A stretch of 64,000 bases of DNA from Gnomoniopsis sp. IMI 355080 (lineage: Eukaryota > Ascomycota > Sordariomycetes > Diaporthales > Gnomoniaceae): positions 1 to 64,000 of the forward strand of contig JAPEVC010000090.1 in assembly GCA_027946555.1 (NCBI GenBank), in the 5' to 3' direction. The notes under the pieces are model-generated. The model ran no database searches and was not told where the DNA came from. It worked only from the letters and a program-made list of their open reading frames with translations. Positions 54,606 to 64,000 of this stretch are shown one piece after another (positions within the stretch are counted from its first letter, which is position 1; every line of letters begins with the position of its first letter). The position numbers were made by a program, and so were the translations under genes.

Positions 54606-55935
54606 ATGCGCTCCTCTGTGATCGTCATTGGGCTGTCAGCCTTGGCTTGTGCGAGCATTGTCTCCCACGCTCCTTCGTGCGGTCCCCCTGGGCTACCCGT
54701 GGGCACTGCATGTACGACTGAGGGCAGCATGGCCTGCGATCCTACCTGCTCGTCGATTGTAAGGAAACCATGCACACATATCCACATATCCACACCTTTA
54801 CACACATGCTGACTCTGCCCGTAAAGGTTATCTGCCATGATGGCGTTTCCATGCTGAATAATGACTGTTCAGCCGGCGGCTGCTTTTGGAATGAAGAGGT
54901 TGGATCTCCTTTCTGTGGTGGGTCGGGTGACCAGGCATCTGAGGAGCCAAATGAGCCGGACACTGTCACTCGCCAGTCGTGTGGTCCTGGTGCTCTTCCT
55001 GTCGGCGCTCCATGTGGGCCTGGGATGGAGGACAGTTATATGGCATGCGATGATGGGTGCAAAAACATTGTGAGTCAGGTTCTGAGGCTCTCTGTGTACC
55101 AAGGAGTCATCTCTGACTTTCAACGGTCTAGCTCATATGCCACATGGGAAACATGATGCTGAACAGCCCTTGCGACGCTGGCCAATGCTTTTGGAGGGAT
55201 GATGCGCAGCTGCCGTACTGCACGGCACCGGCTACTTCTTTGCCTGTCGCCGGCGAATTGGGCAAGATGGATGAGGAGGCTGTGTCTGCGCGAGACTGTG
55301 GATTTGCGGTCAAAGTTGGTGGTGAATGCCCTACGATTGCGCGCCAGGGTCATCGATTTTGTTCCTCAGACTGTACGGCAATCGTAAGCCTCCCGCTCTG
55401 TGTCACTACTCATCCTCTTAATTCGCACTTCTCGTTCTAAGTACTAAACTGACTGGCGGAAGCTCAAATGCAACAACGGAATGATGGAAATCGATCAAGA
55501 GTGCGGGAACTCATGCAACACTGATATCCAGAAGGAACTCGGCGAGGGCGCGTTTTGCATATCAGATGATTCTGTGTCTGTGGATCCCCCCGCTGCTGCT
55601 GCTGATGATGATGAGGACCCGTACTGTGGGTTTACTCAGGAAGCTGGTGCAAATTGCTCGGTGCTCATCCAGGAAGGCGATCGCTTGTGCGACAAGGGCT
55701 GCAACAATGTTGTGAGTTCTTGCATTGATCTGAGTCGACCTCCACGACTATGCTGACAGGCATACAGATCAAGTGCATGGATGGCATCATGGTGATAGAG
55801 GAACAATGTGATTCGGATGAATTCTCGTGTTGTTCCGACTCCGACAAGAAATTGGGTAAAGGCGCATATTGCGGCCGAACAGAAGAGTGTGAGGAGTTTC
55901 CTATCAGACTCGAGGAAGGTCATGCTTTGGGCTGA
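54606..55935 (+). CDS. Secreted Cys-rich protein built of repeated exons
   Basis: 354 residues in five exons: 54606-54758, 54827-55069, 55132-55383, 55463-55711, 55768-55935. All four introns (56-79 nt) are phase 0. A signal peptide (MRSSVIVIGLSALACASIVS) opens exon 1. The three internal exons (81, 84 and 83 codons) are homologous. Each begins hydrophobic-x-C (VICHDG, LICHMG, LKCNNG), carries eight Cys in the same order, and ends C-x-x-I/V at the splice (CKNI, CTAI, CNNV). Exon 1 supplies the second half of a module and exon 5 the first half. Shared text includes CGPGALPVGAPC and CFWRDDAQLPYC. The predicted product is an extracellular disulphide-rich modular protein. I do not recognise the family; effector, inhibitor or wall roles are all open. 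Confidence 0.85.
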
Positions 55936-56540
55936 AGTCAAATGTCTCTTCACATGCTACAAGGTGGCTCGAAGCATGCCCGGGCGGGGCGTTATCAATG
56001 AATCACGATCGTACCTAGCCACCGTGTACCGATCACAATGACCCTCGTTGTTAAAGGGTGAGTATGAATCGGTTTGACGCGACTCCAGGCTTCAGATTAC
56101 TGACTATGCTTTAGCAGCTTTGCCAGAGCCGGCAATGAAAACGTCTCTTTTGACCTGTCAGTCCGGATAGTGAGTACTCGCAGTTCAGTTTCGACACTAC
56201 TGCACGGTAACCTGAAAGTGCGAAAGGCCACATTCTCAAGATGTGTGAAGGCTTTAAGTTGTCCGGGGCTGGTCAACAATTCATTCCTGTATCAGATTGT
56301 ACTCCTAGCAGCATTAATAAACCTCAGTAGCTGGATCCGTATTGACGGGTCTCGTTGTCCCTGCAATTCATCTCCATGCACAAAATACGAATGCCACAAT
56401 ACACCACTTCCCCTTATGTAACCCAGGCACTTGTTGTACCGCTTTTGATTTGGCATGGTAGCCTGTAGCTGAGCACCCACCAACATGGCCAGCACTATAT
56501 CTATATCCTTGTTGTGTCGCAAAAGCCACTCTGCTGCCAT
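55936..56540. other. Convergent intergenic spacer
   Basis: 605 bases between the Cys-rich gene and the end of the MFS gene. No coding potential or repeat is recognised. Confidence 0.5.
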
Positions 56541-58259
56541 CTACAGCGTATGTACGAACGAATTCGCCGTAATGCCACGGAACTTCTTGCCCCAGAACCA
56601 GAAAATAATTCCAGAGCAGCTGAATATGGTGATGAGAGCCATGTTTATCAACATTGGCTGCTCAAATCCACTTGCGATCGACCAAGGCGTAAGGAATTTG
56701 CCAACTCCATAACCCCATAGGTTCTTGTTACTGTTCCCGATATTAGACGACTTGTTGTGATGATGGAGATGAAGATAAACTTACATGGTGATCGTGACAA
56801 AAATGGATCCCGTTACTGGCTTATAGCTGTCGATGGCATATGTGCTGGCGATGGATGGCAGCGCCGCGACCTGGATTCCCAAGCAAGTATAGCCAACTAT
56901 AACAATCACTTGCCATGGCCAGTGGTTGTCATAACCAACAGCGGTTACCACGCTACCGATTATCATGATGAAAATATAAGGGATCATAGCCATCAATCTC
57001 ATCTCGGGCTCGCGCACACCATTGTTCCGCGCAGTCAAGCGCGAGGCAACCCAGTCACTCAGCGGACCACATGTGATCAGGCCGATGAACCCACCAACGA
57101 GCACGGCAAGGTTGAAAAGACCAATAGTTTCGGATGTGAAGTTGTAAGGCGGGGCAGCGAAGACTTGAGCCTGGGACAGATTGACGACGAGGAATCCAGA
57201 CGCGGAAAACGACACCACAAAGGCGGCGAACTCGACGATGGGGTACAGATGCAGGTACCAGGGCAACCATAGCTCACGCAGCAGACTACCCGCGTAAGGT
57301 TGGAAGGGCATGAACTGCTTCTTCCCAGGCCCACCTTTGCCGAGGGCTGGATCGACGTGCGTGGCCATTGGCGCTATAGGGGCGCTGGGGACAGTAGCGA
57401 GAGCGTCCTCATAACCGGCACTCGTCGCCTTTTCTCCAGATGAGCGATAAGGGCTTACAGGCTCCTTTCCATACGGCTGAGCGACTGCGCCGGTGGGTTG
57501 CGGCGCCTTGACACGGCGATCATACCGCGTTTCTGGAAACAAGAAAATGCACACGATAACGGTGAAGAAGAGCATTCCAGTATTGAACCACCAGAAACTC
57601 TCTACACCTGTGTGGAGCGCCATGGCGCCAGAGATGACCGGCCCCACCATCAAGCTCATGAAGTACATGCTGAAGTAGAGCGTCTGGTATTTGCCGCGAT
57701 CGTGCAGGAAAATAATGTCAGCGATGACCTGCGGCATAAGCGTCTCGCAGGGCCCGGCCCCCAAGCCATTGAGCACAGAAGCAGCCATGAAAGAGTCGTA
57801 CCCAGTCGCTCGTGCTCGCCACACTGAGGAGAAGGCACAGATAGCCGTGCTGAGGATCGCAACAGGCCGACGCCCAAAGCACGTCGACATGGGCACCCAA
57901 ATGAAGTTGCTGAAGCCGAGGACGAGGATGGCTATGCCGGTGAATTGTACGATATCGACGAGCGGGCGATTGTAAAGCTCGACGTAATTCTCGAACATGG
58001 GGGCGAGGGCGAGCGGGCCGAGATTGAGCGAGAAGGAGACGGCAGTCGCGGCGAAGATGGTGGCGCCTTTCCAGAAAGGCGACCAGTTCAGAGGATCTTG
58101 GGGGTCATCGGAGGGCTGGGGCACGAGGACGGAACGGTGTTGGCCTTTAACAAAGTGGTGAGCGCCAACGTCCTTCATGATTTCTGTGCCCGGGTAGATC
58201 TTAGTGCCGAGCACGGTTTCCATCTCCCGGATGGTTCCCTCATCGAGGTTCTCGTCCAT
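56541..58259 (-). CDS. MFS transporter (DHA1-like)
   Basis: 554 residues in two exons (58259-56785 and 56730-56541; 54-nt intron). Exon 2 supplies the last helix and tail (NKNLWGYGVGKFLTPW, then GIIFWFWGKKFRG), which would be lost if the first frame were read to its stop. The ATG at 58259 (MDENLDEGTIREME) is preferred to one 47 codons upstream. DPQDPLNWSPFWKG before helix 1 is typical of fungal DHA1 proton antiporters. Motif A appears as WVPMSTCFGRRP, and GPVISG matches motif C. About 12 helices flank a central loop near residues 290-360. DHA1 members export drugs, polyamines or metabolites across the plasma membrane. The substrate here is unknown. Confidence 0.92.
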
Positions 58260-61150
58260 TGCGGGCAATTTTTGGGGGGCGTCGACTTGGTGTTGTTTGG
58301 GTGGATGGGGAAAGTGTAGAGGGTTAAACAAACACCAGTATGGAAAAAGGACTATGTAAACTATATAGTGCCAACAGAGCGGCCCTATAGGACTGGGCAT
58401 CCCATTGATATATACCTGCTCTCGAAATTACCCCGGAGAACACTAGCCTGGATCTGAAGGATCTGGCAGTCTTGTCTATGCCCAAGAGATCTATCAAACC
58501 TAAAAGATTGACAGCTCCAATAGAAGCCTGGCACTTGCCCACAATCAATTGCAAGAATCCTTGCGCCGCCACCAGATGCTCTAGCTGGCGATGACATTGG
58601 TGTCAGCGCTGGCCTCCTTGTAAAGGATTCCTTGGTAAGGCATTAGTCGGAGCCAGTTTGCAGTGTCCTTTATGATTTGCTGGTCACGCGGCTGTCCCAA
58701 CATGGCCAAGTTTGCAAACCCCGGGACCTTGTCAGTCTGGGGAAGCCCATGCGGAGCCCTGACCCAGCGGGATGGTACAACGGCAGTTCTACTGCGAGGT
58801 CGGGAACGCACGAGGTCTTTGTTCTTCCCGATCATTATTCCAGGGCTGGACTTGTTGTCTAGCTGGTGCGGCTGTTGAGGAAGCAATTTTCCCAGGTTAC
58901 ATTAGGACAGGCGCATGCTCGAGGTCCAGCTTACCTAGTAGACATGATTGATATGTGTGTTTGGCAGAAAAAAGCAAATCATGCCAGGCCTCGGCAACGC
59001 ATTGATGGAAGGTTTGGGGCATACCAGAAGCAAATTTCGCAATCGGCCGTATTGGCATGGCCGAATAAGAGCAGCAAAGAGCCGGATGCAAGTGGAACAA
59101 ATTGCACCCTTATAAGCAAGCGTAGTGTTTATTGCCGCCTGCTATCAGTCCATAAGCTTTTTCACATCAGACACATTAGGCAGTGCGCAGGATTTCGACC
59201 CCTTAGAAGAGCGCTAAAAGCAAGTGGAATTGTTTTCAAAGTTGGGACATCTATCTTCTTGGACGATACCAAGCCTCGCATGGGGTACTTTCATCCCAAA
59301 GATTCTCCGGCTTCCCCAGGTTTTCCCCACAGGCTTATTTAGGACTCTCCACCCCCATAGTGGGACTATCTGTGGGGGCCTTCCTGGGGGCCGCAGTCAT
59401 CCTTGTTCTAAAACACGACAAGTTGGTCTGGCTCATACACTACTTATCGTAGCGTATAAAGCCAAAAGGTTCGAATCTGGTAATGGTGGCTTGGTTAAAT
59501 GGACACTGAAACCTAGTGGAAGCTGGGTCCCATTTAGGGAGCCTTCATGCAGATTTTGATTGATGACATGGACTGCTCCATCATGAGAGGGGCAACGTTT
59601 GTCCAACAGACTTTTGAGACCTGAATTCAGCGCTATGATGTTCGTTTGATATGCTCTATATGACACCGGGATTACCGGGTCGAATGACTCGAGCCATCCT
59701 TCCTGAGGTCGGATTGAGCCTCAATAGTCCAACTGCGCTTCCTTCATTCGCAGTTCAACACGTACTCTGAATACATGGCATCGAAATCTGGATTATATGT
59801 ACCCAAGCTGGTGATTCAACATTCCCACAAGTGAATAGGCTCGACTTATGCTATGGAAATAAGGGGCAAGCCATTCAGGATATTACAGATAGCTGCAGCA
59901 CGTAAAACCGGGCCGTCTCAATAATACGAGCCTTATTGTGCGCCAGCCCGGCAGTGGGCATGGAAGACCTCGGGGAGTTCCCATCCCTCCTGGGCTTACA
60001 TTCGACTTGGGCCACTACGGCTGCTAAGACCCTTGTGCCTGATTCCTTCCACCACTGAAGAGATGAACCTGCCCACCTGCAGGTGGCCGACGGAGTGAAG
60101 CAGCTCAAAATTTGCCCTCCGGTGGCATAGCCTTCCTCCCCGGAGATAGCCGTGGCTGCACCACCTATTTCGGCCCGTGACACGTAAATGAGACCACAGT
60201 CTCGGATATTGCGATTTTGCTGCGAATGCACGCAACTTCAGTGAAGAGAAAGCATACCCATGCCTGCTGCTGGAACACCGTTGGGGAATTCCATTTTCAA
60301 TGCAATCAAATGCTGAAATCTTCCTATTCCTGACGTCCAAGCTGTCCCTTCTCCCTTTCTCTTCCGCGCGGAAATGGCAGCTCGGAAGATCGTGCTGGCC
60401 GCATCATGACTCGGAAAGTTGGTCGTCTTGAAATTCAATTATGAATACGCAACGATCCGTCTAGTGATTGCTCATCATAGACAGCATAATAAAGTCCAGG
60501 CGCACAGAACTCGACGGGAAGCTTACTGCCACCTCCCTACCTAGTTGGGTACGGAGTCAGACACCGGAAAGGTAATTTGCATCGTTGAATAGATTTCACA
60601 GCGGAACATATTCTATTTGATTGTCTTGTTGGGAATCATGTCAGAGACTTAGTGAAAAGACAATGTCTGCAACGGGCACGAGGCTCTAAATGATTGAGAC
60701 AGGACCTTCCCTACCTAGGTACTTGCGTCCTAAATCCGGTAACTGGGTCAGTCACCAAAATTGAATTCGGAATGAAGAATGGACAGTAGTATTGTTTATT
60801 CAGATTTGCTTGTTGGAAGGGTTTTCAAGGTTGGATGCCTTATAATATAAAGTTGGTGTCCAAGCGCTCGTTGTGTAGAGCTTCCAACAGCTGATAGCTA
60901 GAGCAACCCGCCCCCGCCCCCCGGGAAGGTCTTCCCACCAACACACATGCGTTAAGGAGTCCTAGTATTAAGTCGATTTGGTCGGATAGTATCCTTGAGA
61001 TGTTGGAGGCTTACCACCAGCCCTAGGCCCGGCCCATTTAGTCCTTCCTGACCACCAATACAGTCGCTCTCGCGGAGCTTCTTCTTCAGGCATAGAAACG
61101 CGTCGACTGTCTTGCAAGACCTCAGGTCGCCCTGATATCCGACTCAGACC
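58260..61150. other. 2.9-kb intergenic region, nothing recognised
   Basis: Upstream of the MFS gene and downstream of the regulator at 61151. Frames up to about 160 codons occur on both strands but have irregular composition and no domains. A GGTTCGAATC at 59467 is T-loop-like without a tRNA around it. A C-rich CGCCCCCGCCCCCCGGG lies near 60909, and CCTACCTAGGTAC near 60711. Confidence 0.5.
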
Positions 61151-62592
61151 TCATAGGAACGCACCCTTCACGGCCAGCCACGCCCTGGCCTCCTCCACAC
61201 CCATCGAGACTGTGAGCAGCATTTTCCCGAAAGCTTCAATGTCATCGCCATGTGCATCCGCGAGCGTACTTATGATTGCCCTTCTCCTGACTACGTAGTG
61301 GCTTTTCTCCCTCCAGGCCACCGCAAAGTCGACCGCATTGCGGGCTTGCCATATCTTCGCGGACAACGTCCAGCTCTGACCGAGGAGTGTTGGTTCGCCA
61401 TTGCAATTCCGCACCTGGCGGCCAGTGAAGAGCTTCCACACGCTCACGAAGAAGCAGGAAATGAGAAAAGTTCGACGGGCGGACTCCTGGAGAATCCATC
61501 GTTTCCAAATGGCATGCGAGGCTTGAAAGGGGAAAGGCACCGTCTCACCACCTGCATTCATATCAACCAGCGCAGTGGCTGGGTCCCATATGATGTGGGT
61601 GGCTAGTGCTTCAGCTGAAGACCTCAGCTCGTGGAATGTTGCGTCTGCCGAGGATCGGGCCAGTACATCACCGTCAAAAAATCGTATGATCTGATATAAG
61701 AGCAAGGCTTGCACACGAGCCAACGCATGTAGAAAGTCTGCGGGTATATGAGATGCCAAGAGGTCGTTCACTTTGGCATCAATGCAACGCATAATGATAG
61801 GTCCATTGGCGGAGTTCTTGGAGGCGTGCAAGGCGCATGCAGAAAGAGCATCTAGAAATTTGAACCTTAGCCAAAATTCCGATGTCCAGGACACAACAAC
61901 ACGCACTGACCTTGCATTACTCGAGGCATCTCATCTTTGTACAGGATCACGTGGCACCAAGGGGTCTGTAGCTCTAGTAACATGGTGCTCGGGGCTGATT
62001 TGATCTTTTCCACGGCATAGGACAGGTTGCTGTTCAGTTGCGCGCTGATCGCTTCGACGTTTAAGTATCCTGTGGAGATAACTGGGAGGGTTGATGTGTC
62101 CTCATCAAGCGCGGTCACGGTCATTAGTGAGCCCGATGAAAGCTTTTGATCCTGAGAAAGACAGTCATGCACTGGTGTATCGAGAAGTGGTATCACTGAT
62201 GCCCAGTCTGGATTGGTCTCAAAGGCCGAGGCTGGCTCCTCATCTACCCGGCTGGACTCATGACAATCTGGCCACGAGAGTAGAGGATAAGGTGTGAGAT
62301 CGCCCAATGTTGTCCATGAGTCCTCACCAATGGCCTCGATCCCAACATCTGTACCCCCTCCATTCTCGTCTGTCGACACCGAATTTGCGGCATGCTGAAC
62401 CTCTTCGCAGGACTTTGTCCGGCTAAACCGCGGATTCCGGGCAGGATATTCGCAGTCAATTCTTCTATGTGTACAACGGAGGCACGACGGAAGTTTTTGA
62501 TCGCATCTTCTCTTGGATTTTACGCAAGCCAAGCAAGACTTCCGCCGTGGCGGAGGGTTGTCGCGTTCAGCACGCGAGAGCTGTGGAGACAT
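61151..62592 (-). CDS. Zn2Cys6 fungal transcription factor
   Basis: 460 residues in two exons (62592-61911 and 61851-61151; 59-nt intron with donor GTCAGT, a GGCTAAGG branch-like site and acceptor TTTCTAG). The chosen splice gives PRVMQDALSACALHASKN, the usual start of the conserved helical region in this class; a 41-nt alternative intron is less likely. The zinc cluster is at about residues 19-48: SCLACVKSKRRCDQKLPSC, then L-R-C and R-R-I-D-C-E-Y-P, all six Cys present and preceded by PPPRRK. The middle is acidic and Ser/Thr-rich. The C-terminal half resembles the short fungal regulatory domain without a complete Fungal_trans signature. Nuclear, DNA-binding; targets unknown. Confidence 0.88.
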
Positions 62593-63021
62593 GTCGTGAG
62601 AATAAGCTCAACACTCCCGGCCCAAAGGATGGGCCCACCTTGGCGGTGGTATATGTACTATGGTAGCACGCACAGGATTGGATTGTATAGGGTTAGGGTC
62701 TCACCTCCGACCAGTAGGACGTCCTTGGCACCTACTTTGAACTGTTGGAATATAATATTAAAATCTGCACCAAGACCATAACAAAATGGTCTGTTGACCC
62801 AATGGCAAGTCGTCTGACTACGACTCATACGTGAGATCGGATATCAGGCAGGCGGTTGCTCATGAATCTTGGCGTGGCGCCCTGCAAGCCGCCTCTCCCA
62901 AATGCCCCAAAGAGACATTTTCTTTTTGGCCTCTAAAGTCCCGACACTTGTTGATATCAGAACACCCATGAATAAAAAGACTGAATATCAGAATGCCCTA
63001 TAACTTTCACCAGCAAAAGTT
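62593..63021. other. Intergenic, regulator upstream and tRNA downstream
   Basis: Promoter side of the regulator and 3' side of the tRNA gene. A TTTT just after the tRNA's 3' end (63016-63019 on the minus strand) suits RNA polymerase III termination. Nothing else is recognised. Confidence 0.5.
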
Positions 63022-63107
63022 CGATTTCGCCAGGGGTCGAACCTGGAACCTCCTGATCACAACGTATAGAATCGTAGTCAGACGCTCTGCCATTGAGCCA
63101 CGAAACC
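63022..63107 (-). tRNA. tRNA-Arg(ACG) with 14-nt intron
   Basis: The minus strand folds as a complete tRNA. The acceptor arm is GGTTTCG/CGAAATC (one G-T pair), followed by discriminator G. The D-arm is GCTC-AATGGCA-GAGC. The anticodon stem is TCTGA/TCAGG with loop CTACGA...A, giving anticodon ACG (decodes CGN arginine after A-to-I editing). The T-arm is CCAGG-TTCGACC-CCTGG. Fourteen bases (TTCTATACGTTGTG) follow A37, one base 3' of the anticodon, the canonical position of eukaryotic nuclear tRNA introns. The total is 86 bases, 72 without the intron. The internal A and B boxes lie in the D- and T-arms. A TTTT downstream is a likely polymerase III stop. Confidence 0.93.
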
Positions 63108-63874
63108 TTGGAAAAATCGGCCAAAGTTAAATACTATAATCCCTAGAGTCGAGTCCAGCTACTCCTGCTCCTTCCGAAGTTCCTTCCTTCCTTCCCCCCT
63201 GTTAGAGGCTACGCCATACAGGATTATCGTTGAGTAAGTCAAGGGCCTCAGTTTTGCCAAAGGAAGGGATTTTACTTGCTCGCGTAGCTCGCAAGTGAGA
63301 CAGATGCGGTATACCCACACTGTTCGCGCCAGCGAAACGTGGGGTATCGTATACGATTGCAGGTTCGTTCTTTTTGGCTTTGTAGAAGGAGTAACACTAT
63401 TTTTTTTGCCTCGTAAGGTTTTTTTTCTTTTCGCTTGCAATCGTCAAGGTCTGGTTGTAGTTGAAGATCGGCAGCCGCGCAGGTCATGCCCGAAAGCACG
63501 TTAGCGCGCGGTGTCGGGTCGGAGCTGACTCATCAATTCTAACCCGATCAAACACCAAAAAGTCGGACTCCTTGTGTGACAACTTGCGCAAGATTGGTAA
63601 ATCCCTGAGTAGCCTGCTAGCTTGATTGACGGTAAGGTAACAGAGAGAATGAAGTAGTTATTTCAACCCATGCCATATAGCCTTCCTGTTGGAGCTTGGC
63701 TGTAGTCTTTTCACGCATTGTCCTAAGCGTGGCGGTTCGACCCAGATGCCGCACGGACCACTTGCGGCTCGACTCGGTTCCAATCCAAGGTCCCGGAATT
63801 CTGGCTGACCAACGACAACTCAACCTCGAAACAAGCAATTGAAGGCGCCAGTCGAACACAATTGCTCCGTCAAC
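63108..63874. other. Divergent spacer between tRNA and last gene
   Basis: 767 bases upstream of both the tRNA (-) and the partial gene at 63875 (+). T-rich around 63400-63430. Short frames on both strands are not convincing. Confidence 0.5.
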
Positions 63875-64000
63875 ATGGGTGGACACGACGATTCCTTCGA
63901 GATGCCGCCGAGTAAGCCTTTGATCCCTCGGTTTCTTGCCTTGCCTTGCATTGGCTGACGTCGAATTGCAGAGGCTACCCGCGAGGCGATGCGCGATGCC
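63875..64000 (+). CDS. 5' end of a gene resembling complex I subunit NDUFB7/B18 (partial)
   Basis: The window ends inside this gene. Exon 1 is 63875-63911 (MGGHDDSFEMPP plus one base). A 60-nt intron follows (GTAAGC to GCAG, 63912-63971). Exon 2 opens at 63972 with K-A-T-R-E-A-M-R-D-A and runs off the end. A short polar start leading into P-x-A-T-R-E-x-M is what I expect of fungal NDUFB7/B18, a small twin-CX9C accessory subunit of mitochondrial NADH:ubiquinone oxidoreductase. Only about 22 residues are visible and none of the diagnostic cysteines, so the name is tentative while the gene start itself is well supported by the splice signals. Confidence 0.5.

Noticed and set aside
59460..59530. 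Possible tRNA from GGTTCGAATC
   Set aside because: The flanks do not pair as a T-stem, and no acceptor, D- or anticodon arm is present.
59875..60340. Two overlapping minus-strand frames of about 115 codons
   Set aside because: They have no recognisable motifs and unlikely composition; kept as intergenic.

Overview
The window is nuclear DNA of a filamentous ascomycete (Pezizomycotina). The evidence is genes broken by short GT-AG introns (mostly 50-90 nt) with CTAAC/CTGAC-like branch sites, fungus-specific families (Zn2Cys6 regulators, a HET protein, an Egh16-like secreted protein, DUF6536, an ACS/Dal5-type permease), and a tRNA-Arg(ACG) with a short anticodon-loop intron. The species cannot be named from the sequence. 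There is no operon structure, CRISPR array or intact transposon.

Layout. 0-14.5 kb: a Zn2Cys6 regulator (-), a mitochondrial-type Rieske/AIF-like flavoprotein (+), a long intronless cytochrome P450 (+), a GMC oxidoreductase (-) with a GC-AG intron, a small unknown gene (-), a possible gene remnant, and an NtaA/DszA-type flavin monooxygenase (+). 14.5-19.7 kb: a secreted GH12 glucanase (+) and a HET-domain protein (-). 19.7-23.4 kb: two neighbouring genes that both look broken, a ubiquitin-like-domain/Cys-ribbon/ankyrin-like protein (+) and a small membrane protein (-), each with an in-frame TGA and frameshift(s). 23.6-29.1 kb: a three-finger C2H2 regulator (-) and an ACS-family permease (+), divergent. 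30-34 kb: a small unknown gene and an Egh16-like secreted protein. 34-39 kb: about 5 kb with no gene I can support. 39-42.7 kb: a secreted valine/glycine-rich repeat protein with Kex2-like dibasic sites, and an NmrA-like reductase. 45.6-51 kb: a DUF6536 membrane protein and a four-helix (claudin/SUR7-like) membrane protein. 52.2-52.8 kb: a small protein whose tail is a 12-bp minisatellite coding Cys-Cys-Asp-Arg repeats. 54.6-55.9 kb: a secreted Cys-rich protein built of repeated exons. 56.5-58.3 kb: an MFS/DHA1 transporter. 61-64 kb: a Zn2Cys6 regulator, the tRNA, and the first codons of a gene resembling complex I subunit NDUFB7/B18.

The genes do not form one obvious pathway. The P450, GMC oxidoreductase and flavin monooxygenase lie within 8 kb and could share oxidative catabolism, but no PKS, NRPS or terpene backbone gene is present. 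The least familiar items are the modular Cys-rich exon-repeat protein, the CCDR minisatellite protein and the Kex2-site repeat protein. Splice models were derived by hand from reading frame and splice signals and were not checked against transcripts.
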